Shown piece after piece: positions 26,288 to 35,891 of a stretch of 40,600 nucleotides of DNA. The stretch spans positions 1 to 40,600 of the forward strand of contig JBMFOH010000016.1 of assembly GCA_049969715.1 (NCBI GenBank), written 5' to 3'. Position 1 is the first letter of the stretch. Every line of letters starts with the position of its first letter. Source of the DNA: JBMFOH01 sp049969715 [NCBI: bacterium]. Its GTDB lineage: Bacteria > DUMJ01. The translations under genes were made by a program, and so were the position numbers. Under the pieces are notes generated by a model. That model was not told the DNA's origin. It ran no database searches and worked only from the letters and a program-made list of their open reading frames with translations.

Positions 26288-26771
26288 TAGGAGGATTGCT
26301 CGACTTTCCCTATTTTTGTCTATAGCACTTACATTAGGCTTAGTAGAGAATACCTTTCCCCCATTACCTGTGCCTGGGGTAAAGCTAGGATTAGCAAATA
26401 TAGTAAATATAATCTTGTTTTTTACTGACACTGTAACTGATGCATTTCTCATCACTTTCTTAAGGATTGTAGTTATATCTATCTTTGTGGGGGGGTTACT
26501 CTCTGTAAATTTTTATATCTCTTTTGGGGGAGCTGTTTTGAGCATAGCTAGTTTATATCTTCTCTATCTTTTTTTTAAGAAAGATATCTCACCGATATCT
26601 GTTGGGGCGGTCTCTGCTTTCTGTCATATTAGTGGGCAGTTATTGACTGTATATCTCTTGATGAATACTCCAGAGGTGATACGTCTTTTCCCCCTTATTG
26701 GGATGCTAGGAACCTTAACTGGAATCTTTACTGGATCCATTTCAGTTTATATAGTAAAGTTAAACCTATGA
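26277..26771 (+). CDS. Gx transporter / heptaprenyl diphosphate synthase component I family membrane protein
   Basis: This 164-residue hydrophobic protein has about five membrane segments and matches the Hpre_diP_synt_I (HepS-I, also called Gx transporter) family: LFLSIALTLGLVENTFPPLPVPG, GVKLGLANIVNI and GAVSAFCHISGQ blocks. Members resemble ECF-type S components; the older name from prenyl synthase is doubtful. Proximity to rnfB and apbE suggests a link to redox or quinone/flavin supply (inference). The start is TTG 26277 or GTG 26280, both after AAGGAAGG. It overlaps maf by four bases. Confidence 0.8.
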   Translation: MVSSRRIARLSLFLSIALTLGLVENTFPPLPVPGVKLGLANIVNIILFFTDTVTDAFLITFLRIVVISIFVGGLLSVNFYISFGGAVLSIASLYLLYLFFKKDISPISVGAVSAFCHISGQLLTVYLLMNTPEVIRLFPLIGMLGTLTGIFTGSISVYIVKLNL

Positions 26772-27340
26772 GACTTATCTTAGCATCTAGTTCTCCTAGA
26801 AGAATAGAGCTCTTAAAGAGGTTCAATATAGAGTTTGATGTAGTGCCCAGTAATATTATAGAGGAAGGACCTCTTCTAGATGAGGACCCAATAAGCTATG
26901 CCAAGAGGTTATCTTTTCTTAAAGCAGACAAAGTGGCATCTAGGGGTAAGGATAAGGTTGTTTTAGGAGTAGACACTATTGTAGAACTTGATAATATTGT
27001 TATGGGTAAGCCAAGGGATAGAGATGATGCAAGAGGTATGATCGAGATTCTGTCTGGAAGGACTCACAGGGTGATAAGTGGTTTTACTGTTATCTATAAA
27101 GATAAGGTGATTATTGATACTGCTATTACTATTGTAAAGTTTCGAAGGCTCAAGGAAAAGGATATTGAAGAATATCTAGATGTTGGTGATTATCTGGATA
27201 AGGCTGGGTCCTATGCTATACAGGAAGATGGAGCAAAACTGATAGAATATATAAAAGGATGTTATTATAATGTAATGGGACTTCCTATATTTAGGATAAT
27301 GGAAGTTATAAAATCTCTAAAGATAGAGGAGGAGAAATGA
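26768..27340 (+). CDS. maf: Maf-family nucleotide pyrophosphatase
   Basis: This 190-residue protein is of the Maf/YhdE family, which hydrolyses dTTP, UTP or modified nucleotides and has been linked to septum control. It shows the N-terminal LASSSPRR motif (5-12), VLGVDTIV with the catalytic Asp, GKPRD, and the [10 protein letters not shown] block, then SYAIQEDGA. It stands directly before mreB, the Firmicutes order (radC is missing). ATG 26768 and the mreB ATG 27337 both sit in four-base overlaps. Confidence 0.94.
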   Translation: MRLILASSSPRRIELLKRFNIEFDVVPSNIIEEGPLLDEDPISYAKRLSFLKADKVASRGKDKVVLGVDTIVELDNIVMGKPRDRDDARGMIEILSGRTHRVISGFTVIYKDKVIIDTAITIVKFRRLKEKDIEEYLDVGDYLDKAGSYAIQEDGAKLIEYIKGCYYNVMGLPIFRIMEVIKSLKIEEEK

Positions 27341-28368
27341 ACATTTTTTCTAAAGATTTAGGGATAGATTTGGGAACATCGAATACAGTAGTATTTTTAA
27401 GAGGAAAAGGAATAGTCTTAAGAGAACCTACTGTAATCGCTGTAAATAGAAAATCTTACAATGTCTTAGCTGTAGGGGAAGAGGCTAAGAAGATGCTAGG
27501 AAGAACCCCAAGTGATATTATAGCTATAAGACCTATGAAGGATGGAGTAATAGCCGATTTTGACATTACTCAGATGATGTTGGATTATTTTATAAGTAAA
27601 GCTCAAGGAAGAAGAGGTCTCCTTAGACCTAGGGTGGTTATTGGGATCCCTAGTGGGAGTACAGAGGTAGAAAGAAGAGCGGTTCACGATGCAGGATTAA
27701 AAGCTGGAGCTAGAGAGGTATATCTAGTAGATGAACCTATGGCAGCAGCCATAGGGGCTGGGCTTCCTGTAGCTGAGGCTAGGGGAAGTATGATAGTAGA
27801 TATAGGAGGTGGTACCACTGAAATAGCTGTGATCTCTTTGGGAGGAATTGTTACGTCTAAATCTATTAGGATAGCAGGAGATGAGATGGACGATGCCATT
27901 ATCCAATATGTAAAAAAGGAGTATAATCTCCTTATAGGAGAAAGAACTGCAGAAGAGGTAAAGATAAAGATAGGGTCTGCCTATCCTATAGAACAGGATG
28001 AGGTATCTATGGAGATAAAGGGAAGGGACTTATTGACAGGACTTCCTAAAACAATAGAGGTAAATAGCCAGGAGATAAGGGAGGCTTTAAAGCCAGTTGT
28101 TTCTTCTATTATAGAGGCGGTAAAGTCTGCTTTAGAGGCTACTCCTCCAGAGTTAGCAAGTGATATCGTAGAGAAAGGAATTATATTAGCAGGAGGAGGA
28201 GCCTTATTAAAAGGGATAGATAGAGTGATATCTGAGGAGACTGAGATGCCTGTATTTGTGGCAGACGACCCTCTTTCCTGTGTGGCATTAGGAACAGGAA
28301 AAATGTTGGAGGAGGTAGAGATATTAAAGAGGGTTACTAACTATAGAGGAAGTGATGTGAGATTTTGA
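27337..28368 (+). CDS. mreB: Rod shape-determining protein MreB
   Basis: This 343-residue bacterial actin has phosphate-1 DLGTSN (near 10-15), phosphate-2 [12 protein letters not shown], and adenosine block [10 protein letters not shown]. The sequence [15 protein letters not shown] is typical of MreB. It forms membrane filaments that guide side-wall synthesis with MreC, MreD, RodA and PBP2, all of which follow here. GGAGGAG precedes ATG 27337. All its arginine codons that I checked are AGA or AGG, useful as the local norm. Confidence 0.97.
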   Translation: MNIFSKDLGIDLGTSNTVVFLRGKGIVLREPTVIAVNRKSYNVLAVGEEAKKMLGRTPSDIIAIRPMKDGVIADFDITQMMLDYFISKAQGRRGLLRPRVVIGIPSGSTEVERRAVHDAGLKAGAREVYLVDEPMAAAIGAGLPVAEARGSMIVDIGGGTTEIAVISLGGIVTSKSIRIAGDEMDDAIIQYVKKEYNLLIGERTAEEVKIKIGSAYPIEQDEVSMEIKGRDLLTGLPKTIEVNSQEIREALKPVVSSIIEAVKSALEATPPELASDIVEKGIILAGGGALLKGIDRVISEETEMPVFVADDPLSCVALGTGKMLEEVEILKRVTNYRGSDVRF

Positions 28369-29165
28369 AAAGCCTTATAGTTATCTTCCTAATCCTCACA
28401 TTAGGTCTATTGATAGTATTTATAGATACCGTTGGCTCTAGGGGTGGAAGTCCAGTAGAGGAAGCTTTGGATTTTTTAAGAGATATTGGAGGATTGATCT
28501 CTAGAGGAAAGGATAGTGTAGAGGGTGTTTTTACCTTTTTATGGGCCTTTTTTAGAAACCAGAGTAAGCTTGCAGCCAATGTAAATAATCTAGAGATAGA
28601 ACTCTCTAAACTTAAGACTGAAAAAGGTATCCTTACAAATCAGATTCAAGAGTTGAAGAGGATAGAGTTAGCTTCTGGATTTAGAGAGACAAATAGGAAT
28701 CTATCACTTATTGGAGCAAGAATTATAAGGAGAGAACCTGCTCAATGGTTAAATACGGCACTTTTAGATAGAGGCAAGGTTGATGGGATAAGACCGAATA
28801 TGCCAGTGATAAGTGAATCTGGACTTGTAGGTAAGATAATCTCAGTAAGCAACTATACCTCTAGGATACTATTTATATTAGACCCAGGGAATACGGTAAG
28901 TGTAAGAATTACAAGAAATAATGTTATGGGAGTCTTAAAGGGGGATGGAAATGGGAATTGTAACCTCCTTTATATACCTTCAGGTGCGGATGTGAAGATT
29001 GGAGATATGGTATCTACTTCGGAATCTAGTGAGATCTATCCTGGTGGAATCCCTGTAGGAAGGATAATTAATGTCTCTAATACCCCAGGGAAGACCTTTC
29101 TTGATATAACTGTAAGTCCCACTGTAGATTTTTCAAGTATGTATTATCTGTGGATTGTGAGATGA
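28365..29165 (+). CDS. mreC: Rod shape-determining protein MreC
   Basis: This 266-residue protein has an N-terminal membrane segment (about 3-21), a coiled coil (about 63-97), and the twin beta-barrel MreC domain with [18 protein letters not shown] near the end and [18 protein letters not shown] in the middle. It is the extracytoplasmic activator of PBP2-RodA. Start TTG 28365 overlaps the mreB stop by four bases. Confidence 0.95.
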   Translation: MKSLIVIFLILTLGLLIVFIDTVGSRGGSPVEEALDFLRDIGGLISRGKDSVEGVFTFLWAFFRNQSKLAANVNNLEIELSKLKTEKGILTNQIQELKRIELASGFRETNRNLSLIGARIIRREPAQWLNTALLDRGKVDGIRPNMPVISESGLVGKIISVSNYTSRILFILDPGNTVSVRITRNNVMGVLKGDGNGNCNLLYIPSGADVKIGDMVSTSESSEIYPGGIPVGRIINVSNTPGKTFLDITVSPTVDFSSMYYLWIVR

Positions 29166-29166
29166 A

Positions 29167-29661
29167 ATGGATACTAGAAATGCTATATCTTTGACTCTAG
29201 CTAATGTAGGAGAGGTTCTTTTAGGTTGTGTGCTTAATATCTTTTATCCAAATTCTATAGCGATCAATGGTCTCTTGCCGAATTTTTTGTTGATATTTTC
29301 TATGGGTATCATCCTAAAGGAGGATTTTTTTAGTTTTCTCCCAATACTTATCTTTGGGGGTATTGTTGATAGTTTATGGAGGGGAATAAATCCAGGGATA
29401 AATGTATTGAGCCTTACCCTATCCTGTGGAATAGTGTTCTTTTTCTTCTCTCGTTTATGGAAGAGTAGGTGGCTTATTTTAATTACTATTTTTCCCACTA
29501 CTCTGTTATATTTTGTGATAAGTTGCATTATAATCTCTGTCACTCAGACTGGTACACTTAACTTTTATGATGCCCTTTCATTTGGAATATGGCAAGGTAT
29601 ATATAATATACTGTGGGCATTGATCCTTTTGATAATCTTTCCTAAGATATTTGTAAAATAA
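29167..29661 (+). CDS. mreD: Rod shape-determining membrane protein MreD
   Basis: This 164-residue protein has about five or six hydrophobic segments, the size and topology of MreD, with the family-like NGLLPNFLLIF block near residues 35-45 and GIVDSLWRGINPGIN near 65-79. MreD is weakly conserved, so position between mreC and the elongation PBP supports the call. ATG 29167 is one base after the mreC stop. Confidence 0.88.
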   Translation: MDTRNAISLTLANVGEVLLGCVLNIFYPNSIAINGLLPNFLLIFSMGIILKEDFFSFLPILIFGGIVDSLWRGINPGINVLSLTLSCGIVFFFFSRLWKSRWLILITIFPTTLLYFVISCIIISVTQTGTLNFYDALSFGIWQGIYNILWALILLIIFPKIFVK

Positions 29662-31419
29662 ATGAGAAGAAGGATTGTTTTGATATATATTTTTGTATTG
29701 TTGTTAGAGAGTACGCTTATCTGGAAACTTTATCAGATACAAATCTTAGAAGGAACTTATTATAGAGAGCTAGCAGAAGGAAACAGGATAAGATTGCTCT
29801 CTATATCTCCCCCTAGGGGAGAAATATGGGATCGGAAAGGAAAGGTTATGGCTACAAATAGACCTACCTTTGTAGTCTCTGTGATTCCATTTGAGGGAAA
29901 TAAAAAGGACTCATTGATGCTTTTAAGCAAGATTACTCAGGTTCCATACGCTGATATAAAGAAGAAACTTGATAACGCAACGAATAGTCTCCAGCCTGTA
30001 AATATTGTGTTAGATGCTAATATGGAGGTAGTAGGGAAGATAAAAGAATTAGAAGATAAATTGCCAGGAGTCTTGGTTAATACAGATGTTATAAGATACT
30101 ACCCATATAACTCTCTGGCATCTCACATATTGGGATATATAGGGGAGGTTTCAAAGGAAGAGCTTAACACCTTAGGAAAGAATGGGGTAAAGATGGGGGA
30201 TATCGTAGGAAAGTCGGGAATAGAGAAAGAATACCAGAAAGAATTGATGGGTATCCCAGGAGGACAACAGGTAGAGGTAGATGCAATGGGAAGACCTATA
30301 AAGGTCTTAGGTATGTTATCTCCTACCCCTGGGGCAACGATAGTTACTACTATAGACTTATCTCTACAAGAGCTGGCAGAGAGGTCTCTAGAGAAAGGAG
30401 GGCTTCCTGGGGCTATAGTGGTGATGAATCCAAATAATGGAGAAATTTTGGCTATGGCGAGTTATCCAGAATTTGATCCTAATAAATTTGCAAGAGGGAT
30501 TACTATTGAAGAGTGGAACGAACTCTTATCTCCTAGACGTCCTCTAGTGAATAGGGCAATAAGTTCTGCCTATCCGCCTGGTTCAACATTTAAGATAGTA
30601 ACGGCATTAGCTGCCCTAAGAGAGAATGTAGCAAGTAAGGACAGTGTATTCTATTGCCCAGGATATATTATGATAGGTAACCGTAAATTTAAAGACTGGA
30701 CCGCACATGGACGGATAGATTTTTTAGATGCTATAGCCGAATCCTGTGATGTAACCTTTTATACATTGGGATTAAAGTTAGGGGCAGAAACCTTGGCTAA
30801 ATATGCTAGGATGTTAGGTTTAGGGAGACCTACTGAGGTAGACCTTCCAGGAGAGATTGCGGGTCTTATTCCTGATCCTTCTTGGAAAAAAGACCATTGG
30901 TATCTAGGAGATACTGCCAATATGGCTATAGGACAAGGATATGTCCAGGTGACCCCTATCCAGATGGCAGTAATGGTAAGTGCTATAGCAAATGGAGGAA
31001 AGGTGTATAGACCCAGGATTGTGTCTGAGATAATAAAACAGGATGGTAGTAAGGTGGTTCAGCCAGTAACTGTAGCAAATGACCTTTCTAGATTTAAGAA
31101 AGAAATCTCTATAATAAAAGAAGGGATGGAGATGGTAGTAGAGAAAGGGACAGGGACCCCAGCAAGATTATCTGGTATAAAAGTGGCTGGCAAAACCGGT
31201 ACGGCAGAGAATCTTCCAACTAGAGATAATCCTAAGGGAAAGGCTCATGCCTGGTTCATAGCCTATGCTCCAGCAGATGACCCTAAGATCGCTGTATCGG
31301 TTATAGTAGAGCAGGGAGAACATGGAAGTTCTACGGCAGCACCTATAGCTGCAGAACTTATAGATTACTATCTCACTGGAAATAAGATCCAACGGGGTGG
31401 AGAATGGAGGGGAGATTAA
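29662..31419 (+). CDS. mrdA: Class B penicillin-binding protein PBP2, elongation transpeptidase
   Basis: This 585-residue transpeptidase pairs with RodA. It has an N-terminal anchor (about 5-23), the pedestal block PPRGEIWDRKGKVMATNRP, and catalytic motifs YPPGSTFK (SxxK), SCD (SxN-type with Asp, common in PBP2) and KTGT in VAGKTGTAEN. The block TVDLPGE-like sequence and QGYVQVTPIQMA are also PBP2-typical. ATG 29662 directly follows mreD. The location between mreD and minC matches Firmicutes order. Confidence 0.95.
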   Translation: MRRRIVLIYIFVLLLESTLIWKLYQIQILEGTYYRELAEGNRIRLLSISPPRGEIWDRKGKVMATNRPTFVVSVIPFEGNKKDSLMLLSKITQVPYADIKKKLDNATNSLQPVNIVLDANMEVVGKIKELEDKLPGVLVNTDVIRYYPYNSLASHILGYIGEVSKEELNTLGKNGVKMGDIVGKSGIEKEYQKELMGIPGGQQVEVDAMGRPIKVLGMLSPTPGATIVTTIDLSLQELAERSLEKGGLPGAIVVMNPNNGEILAMASYPEFDPNKFARGITIEEWNELLSPRRPLVNRAISSAYPPGSTFKIVTALAALRENVASKDSVFYCPGYIMIGNRKFKDWTAHGRIDFLDAIAESCDVTFYTLGLKLGAETLAKYARMLGLGRPTEVDLPGEIAGLIPDPSWKKDHWYLGDTANMAIGQGYVQVTPIQMAVMVSAIANGGKVYRPRIVSEIIKQDGSKVVQPVTVANDLSRFKKEISIIKEGMEMVVEKGTGTPARLSGIKVAGKTGTAENLPTRDNPKGKAHAWFIAYAPADDPKIAVSVIVEQGEHGSSTAAPIAAELIDYYLTGNKIQRGGEWRGD

Positions 31420-31420
31420 A

Positions 31421-32017
31421 ATGAGTATTACAATAAAAGGGGAAAGAAATTATTTGGTGATAAAGATAGATAAACCAATAGATAGTGAAGATCTAGATAA
31501 CTTTAGAAATCAGATGGTAAAGAATAGAGACTTCCTTTCTAAAGGAAAGGTCCTGATAAAATATGCAGGAGAATCTATATCTCTAGAAGAGGTTCAGGAG
31601 TTAGTCTCTGCAATTGGAGAATTAGAGGAGATAAAGATCTTAGGACTTCTTACTGAAACTACTATACCTAAGGATGAGGGAGGTGCTATAGTTATAAGAA
31701 AGACATTACGTTCTGGTCAGAGTATAAGTTATAATGGAGATGTTGTAATCTTCGGGGATGTAAATGCTGGAGCAGAGGTTATAGCAGAAGGAGATATTAT
31801 AGTGATAGGAGCACTAAGAGGCGTAGTTCATGCTGGCGCTATGGGAAATAGGGATGCAATAATATACGCTCTTGAATTCTCCCCTACTCAAGTTAGGATA
31901 GCAGATGTAATAGCTAGGGCTCCGGAGAAGATAAAAGGTGAGGTTGCGCCTGAAATAGCTAGAATAAAGGAGAATAGTATTATTATTGAAACTATAACTC
32001 ATGGAGGGATAAGATAA
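31421..32017 (+). CDS. minC: Septum site-determining protein MinC
   Basis: This 198-residue inhibitor of FtsZ assembly has a short N-terminal domain and then the right-handed beta-helix domain with SGQSISYNGDVVIFGDVNAGAEV and GALRGVVHAGAMGN, which binds MinD. I take ATG 31421, because GGGGAG lies six bases upstream and the protein then begins at strand 1. An in-frame ATG at 31397 would add eight residues inside the PBP2 gene. The stop shares one base with the minD ATG. Confidence 0.93.
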   Translation: MSITIKGERNYLVIKIDKPIDSEDLDNFRNQMVKNRDFLSKGKVLIKYAGESISLEEVQELVSAIGELEEIKILGLLTETTIPKDEGGAIVIRKTLRSGQSISYNGDVVIFGDVNAGAEVIAEGDIIVIGALRGVVHAGAMGNRDAIIYALEFSPTQVRIADVIARAPEKIKGEVAPEIARIKENSIIIETITHGGIR

Positions 32018-32820
32018 TGGTAGGAAAGGTGATAGTAGTAACCTCAGGTAAAGGTGGGGTAGGAAAGACTACAGCTGTAGCTAATATAGGAACTGCCTTA
32101 GCATCTATGGAGAAAAAGATAGCACTAGTAGATGCAGATATAGGTTTAAGAAATTTAGATGTGGTCCTAGGATTAGAGAATAGAATAGTATATGATATAG
32201 TAGATGTAGTTGAGGGGAGGGCAAAGTTACGGCAGGCCCTTATAAAGGATAAAAGATTCCCAACATTGTCGCTTCTACCAGCAGCTCAAACAAGGGAAAA
32301 GGATGCTGTCTCTCCTGAAGATATGCTAAGACTATGCGAAGAACTTAAAACTCAGTTTGATTTCATTATTATAGATTCTCCTGCTGGGATAGAGCAAGGA
32401 TTTAAGAATGCTGTAGTTCCTGCAGATATAGCCCTCATAGTAACTACCCCTGAGGTTTCTGCGGTAAGGGATGCTGATAGGGTTATCGGGTTATTGGAAT
32501 CTATGGAAAAATCAGATGGTAGGCTCATAATAAATAGAGTAAGGACAAAGCTGGTAGACAGGGGAGATATGTTAAGTATAGAGGATGTATTAGAGATCCT
32601 TTCTATAGAGTTGATAGGTGTAATTCCCGAGGATGAGAATATTATAATATCTACCAACAAGGGAGAACCAGTAGTAAATAATGGTAATGCTCCTGCAGGA
32701 AAGAGTTTCTTAGATATAGCAAGAAGGATCTTGGGTGAAGATGTCCCTATCAACCTTCATAGGGAGAAGGAAGGTATCTTTAATAGATTACTAAGATTTA
32801 TAGGGAGGAGAGAGGAGTAA
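32017..32820 (+). CDS. minD: Septum site-determining ATPase MinD
   Basis: This 267-residue deviant Walker A ATPase has GKGGVGKTTAVANIG at 11-25 and DADIGLRNLDVVLGLENR near 39-56. The C-terminal GIFNRLLRFIGRREE is an amphipathic membrane-targeting helix as in E. coli and B. subtilis MinD. ATP-bound MinD recruits MinC to the membrane, and MinE stimulates its ATPase. It has a one-base overlap with minE. Confidence 0.97.
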   Translation: MVGKVIVVTSGKGGVGKTTAVANIGTALASMEKKIALVDADIGLRNLDVVLGLENRIVYDIVDVVEGRAKLRQALIKDKRFPTLSLLPAAQTREKDAVSPEDMLRLCEELKTQFDFIIIDSPAGIEQGFKNAVVPADIALIVTTPEVSAVRDADRVIGLLESMEKSDGRLIINRVRTKLVDRGDMLSIEDVLEILSIELIGVIPEDENIIISTNKGEPVVNNGNAPAGKSFLDIARRILGEDVPINLHREKEGIFNRLLRFIGRREE

Positions 32821-33116
32821 TGAGTGTTATAATAGAGAATATAAGGAAATTTTTTAGTCGCGAGCCATCGAGTAAAGAGGTGGCTAAGGAGAGACTTAAG
32901 CTTGTGCTTATTCACGATAGAACAAGCATCTCTCCTGAGATTATGAATGAGATAAAGAGTGAGATAATAGATGTTATTTCAAAGCATCTAGAAATAGATA
33001 TGGAAGGGATAGATATCTCGTTAGAAGGGGAGGAAAACTCTATCGCTCTTATCGCGAGTATCCCTATAAAGGGGCTGAAAAGATATAATAATAAGAAGAA
33101 GAAAGTTCGCAGTTGA
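32820..33116 (+). CDS. minE: Cell division topological specificity factor MinE
   Basis: This 98-residue protein has the MinE layout: an N-terminal amphipathic stretch, the MinD-contact region (AKERLKLVLIHDRTSISPE, near 22-40), and the dimerising beta domain (DVISKHLEIDMEGIDISLEG and IALIASIPI). With MinC and MinD it can form an oscillator. No divIVA is in the window, so this organism appears to use the MinE-type system. The end is rich in lysine and overlaps the upstream extension of the rodA frame. Confidence 0.93.
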   Translation: MSVIIENIRKFFSREPSSKEVAKERLKLVLIHDRTSISPEIMNEIKSEIIDVISKHLEIDMEGIDISLEGEENSIALIASIPIKGLKRYNNKKKKVRS

Positions 33117-33132
33117 TTATCTGTCAATCATA

Positions 33133-34176
33133 TTGATAGGAAGTGCATTTGCTCTCTCTATTGTGGGAGTTGTTTCAATATACAGTGCTACATACTGGAA
33201 AGGTCCAGAGTTGTGGGATAAGCAGTTTGTTTCTCTTCTTTTAAGTATTCCCCTTATTATTGTGCTGAGGTTTATAGACTATAGATTTTGGATGAGGATA
33301 GCCCCCTATCTATATATGTTATCTCTACTTCTTCTAGTAGGAGTATTTATACTCTCTCCTTCGATAAAAGGAGCTAAGAGATGGATATATTTTGGGGATT
33401 TTAGCTTCCAACCTTCAGAGATTGGTAAGCTTACTTTAATATTTATGTTGGCTAGAATTGTAGAATATAAAAGGTCCTCTTGGAAGGAATTTTCTATATT
33501 CACCGTAGGTTTACTCCTTACTGTTATTCCCGCTGGACTTATAGCAATACAACCTGATCTTGGGACTGCAGTAGTTTTTATATTTATATTTGTAGCTGTA
33601 ATATTTATCTCTTGTATATCTCTAAAGTATCTGATAGGACTTTTAGGCTTAGGGATAGTAAGTATCCCTTTGGTATGGAATTTTCTCCTTAGAGATTATC
33701 AGAAGGAACGTATACTTACCTTTATGGATCCCACTAAAGACCCTCTTGGAGCAGGGTACCATATAATACAGTCTAAATTAGCTATTGGATCAGGAGAACT
33801 ATTTGGTTATGGATTTCTCAATGGTCCCCAGAATAGACTCAAGTTTATCCCTGAACAGCATACAGACTTCATCTTTTCTCTAATAGGGGAAGAATTCGGA
33901 TTTATAGGAGCACTAGTAGTTATATCTTTATTCATAGTACTTTTTTTAGTTGGACTTTCAATAGCCTCTAAGAGTGAGACTCTAGGAGGCGTTATAATGG
34001 GAGTAGGAATTATTTCTATGCTCTGTATCCATATGTTTGTAAATATAGGTATGACTATAGGTCTTTTGCCAGTAACAGGCATCCCTCTTCCATTTATAAG
34101 TTATGGAAGAAGCGGCTTAATTACTAATATGATTGCCATTGGTATCCTCTCTTCTCTTAGAAGAGGTGAAACTTAG
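33133..34176 (+). CDS. rodA: Elongation SEDS glycosyltransferase RodA (start codon uncertain)
   Basis: This protein of at least 347 residues is of the SEDS family; it polymerises glycan for the side wall with PBP2. Family blocks are GVVSIYSATY in TM1, IQPDLGTA, NRLKFIPEQHTDFIFSLIGEE, and GIPLPFISYGRSGL. The Gly usually following Gly in the YGGS motif is Arg here. TTG 33133 is the first normal start, but the frame is open upstream to 33079. The upstream residues (RRRKFAVDYLSIIL) look like the true RodA N-terminus, with a conserved Asp and the first half of TM1. No ATG, GTG or TTG serves that extension; CTG 33121 or an ATA at 33085-33093 may. Confidence 0.93.
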   Translation: MIGSAFALSIVGVVSIYSATYWKGPELWDKQFVSLLLSIPLIIVLRFIDYRFWMRIAPYLYMLSLLLLVGVFILSPSIKGAKRWIYFGDFSFQPSEIGKLTLIFMLARIVEYKRSSWKEFSIFTVGLLLTVIPAGLIAIQPDLGTAVVFIFIFVAVIFISCISLKYLIGLLGLGIVSIPLVWNFLLRDYQKERILTFMDPTKDPLGAGYHIIQSKLAIGSGELFGYGFLNGPQNRLKFIPEQHTDFIFSLIGEEFGFIGALVVISLFIVLFLVGLSIASKSETLGGVIMGVGIISMLCIHMFVNIGMTIGLLPVTGIPLPFISYGRSGLITNMIAIGILSSLRRGET

Positions 34177-35891
34177 TGTCTTATCCTTTTGATCTTCTAT
34201 ATAGGATAAGAAGGCCCGCCTTCTATATAGGGGGTGAATATAATATGGTGAAAAAGGTAAGAAAAGGGAAGGTTAAAGTGGCATTGGCATTTCCAGACAC
34301 TTATGATATAGGGATGTCAAACTTAGGATTTTCTATTATATATAACGTAATTAATCTTAGAGAGGATGCCTTGGCAGAGAGGGTATTTGCTCCTTGGATA
34401 GATATGGAGAAATATTTAAGAGAGAAAGACTTGCCATTATTAACTCTAGAGACCGGGACACCTGTCTCTGAATTTGATATATTGGGTTTTTCTCTTTCCT
34501 ATGAACTAAACTATTCTAATGTGGTCAATATATTGGACCTTAGCAGGATCTCAATACTTTCTTCCAATAGAGATGGACTTCCATTGGTGATTGCAGGAGG
34601 TGGCTGCACCACTCATCCTGCTCCTCTTCTTGACATTATAGATTGTTTTGCTGTTGGGGATGGAGAAGAGTTGATAAATGAGGTTATAGATATATTTAAA
34701 GAATGGAAAGAGAGTAGTAATAGGAAGGAAGAACTATTAGAGGCTCTCTCTTCTATAGATGGATTATATGTTCCTCTCTTTCATAAAGATGTGAAGCGTA
34801 GGATAGTAAGGGACCTAAGTAAGGTTCCATATCCAACTAGACCTCTTGTACCAAATACTGAGGTTATCCACGATAGGGCTGTAGTAGAGATTATGCGTGG
34901 CTGTACTAGGGGATGCAGATTCTGTGAGGCAGGTTTCATATATAGGCCTGTAAGGGAGAGAGATTTAAAGGATGTAATCTCTCTGTCAGAGGAGATACTC
35001 TCTTCTACAGGTTATAGTGAGATAGGATTTCTTTCTTTAAGCGCTAGCGATTACAGCCAGATAGAAGGTTTAGCTCGATATATAAGGGAGAGACTTATCC
35101 CTCTTCATATATCTGTTTCAGTTCCATCTTTAAGGGTTGACACATCCTCACAAGAGCTCTTTCATGCTATAGGGGAGATAAAAAGAGGCATTACATTTGC
35201 TCCAGAGGCAGGTTCCCAAAGGTTGAGGGACATAATAAATAAGAATATAACAGAAGATAACATTTTAAATAGTATAAAGGTTACCTCTAAAGAAGGATGG
35301 AGGTCGGTAAAGTTATACTTTATGATAGGACTTCCCACTGAGAAAGAAGAGGATATATTAGAGATAGTAAGGCTTATCAATGAGATAAGAAGGATAAATA
35401 GAAATGTAGAGATAAATGCAAGTATTTCTACCTTTGTCCCCAAGCCCCATACACCTTTCCAATGGGTTAGACAGATATCTCCAGATGAAGTGATGGAAAA
35501 GATAACCCTAATAACTAAAAACTTAAGTAGAAAGGGAATAAATATAAGTTGGACCGATCCATTTGTAAGTGTCTTAGAGGGTATACTTACCAGAGGAGGG
35601 ACAGAGTTGACAGAGGTAATATTAGATGTATGGAGGAATGGTGCTAGGTTTGATGCCTGGACAGATCAATTTAGATGGGGTTTGTGGGAGGAAGCTTTTG
35701 ATAGACATAATATAGATTGGACTAATTATCTAAGAGAAAAAAGGTATGAGGATCCTCTTCCTTGGAATTTTATAGATATAGGTGTGAGAAAAGAATTCCT
35801 TTGGGAGGAATATCAATTAGCACTTTCTGGGGTTAGAAGGGAAGATTGTAGAATAAGGGGGTGTTATAATTGCGGTGTTTGCCCGTATTGA
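34176..35891 (+). CDS. TIGR03960-family B12-binding-like radical SAM protein
   Basis: This 571-residue protein has the family N-terminus (RIRRPAFYIGGEYN, 11-24), a B12-binding-like domain (FPDTYDIGMSNLG; IAGGGCTTHPAPLLD; GDGEE), the radical SAM cluster site C243-x3-C247-x2-C250 (CTRGCRFC), and a C-terminal cysteine cluster CRIRGCYNCGVC. It is nearly always paired with the DUF2344 protein that follows. The role of the pair is not established; tRNA modification has been suggested only from context. GTG 34176 overlaps the rodA stop by one base. Confidence 0.93.
   Translation: MSYPFDLLYRIRRPAFYIGGEYNMVKKVRKGKVKVALAFPDTYDIGMSNLGFSIIYNVINLREDALAERVFAPWIDMEKYLREKDLPLLTLETGTPVSEFDILGFSLSYELNYSNVVNILDLSRISILSSNRDGLPLVIAGGGCTTHPAPLLDIIDCFAVGDGEELINEVIDIFKEWKESSNRKEELLEALSSIDGLYVPLFHKDVKRRIVRDLSKVPYPTRPLVPNTEVIHDRAVVEIMRGCTRGCRFCEAGFIYRPVRERDLKDVISLSEEILSSTGYSEIGFLSLSASDYSQIEGLARYIRERLIPLHISVSVPSLRVDTSSQELFHAIGEIKRGITFAPEAGSQRLRDIINKNITEDNILNSIKVTSKEGWRSVKLYFMIGLPTEKEEDILEIVRLINEIRRINRNVEINASISTFVPKPHTPFQWVRQISPDEVMEKITLITKNLSRKGINISWTDPFVSVLEGILTRGGTELTEVILDVWRNGARFDAWTDQFRWGLWEEAFDRHNIDWTNYLREKRYEDPLPWNFIDIGVRKEFLWEEYQLALSGVRREDCRIRGCYNCGVCPY

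Noticed and set aside
32352-32753. Minus-strand open frame of 133 codons opposite minD
   Set aside because: Antisense shadow with no motif; minD is certain on the other strand.
34195-34231. Repeat TTCTATATAGG (34195 and 34221) with a palindrome AGAAGGC-CC-GCCTTCT between
   Set aside because: It lies in the coding start of the TIGR03960 gene, whose residues match the family there. The two-base loop makes a poor hairpin.
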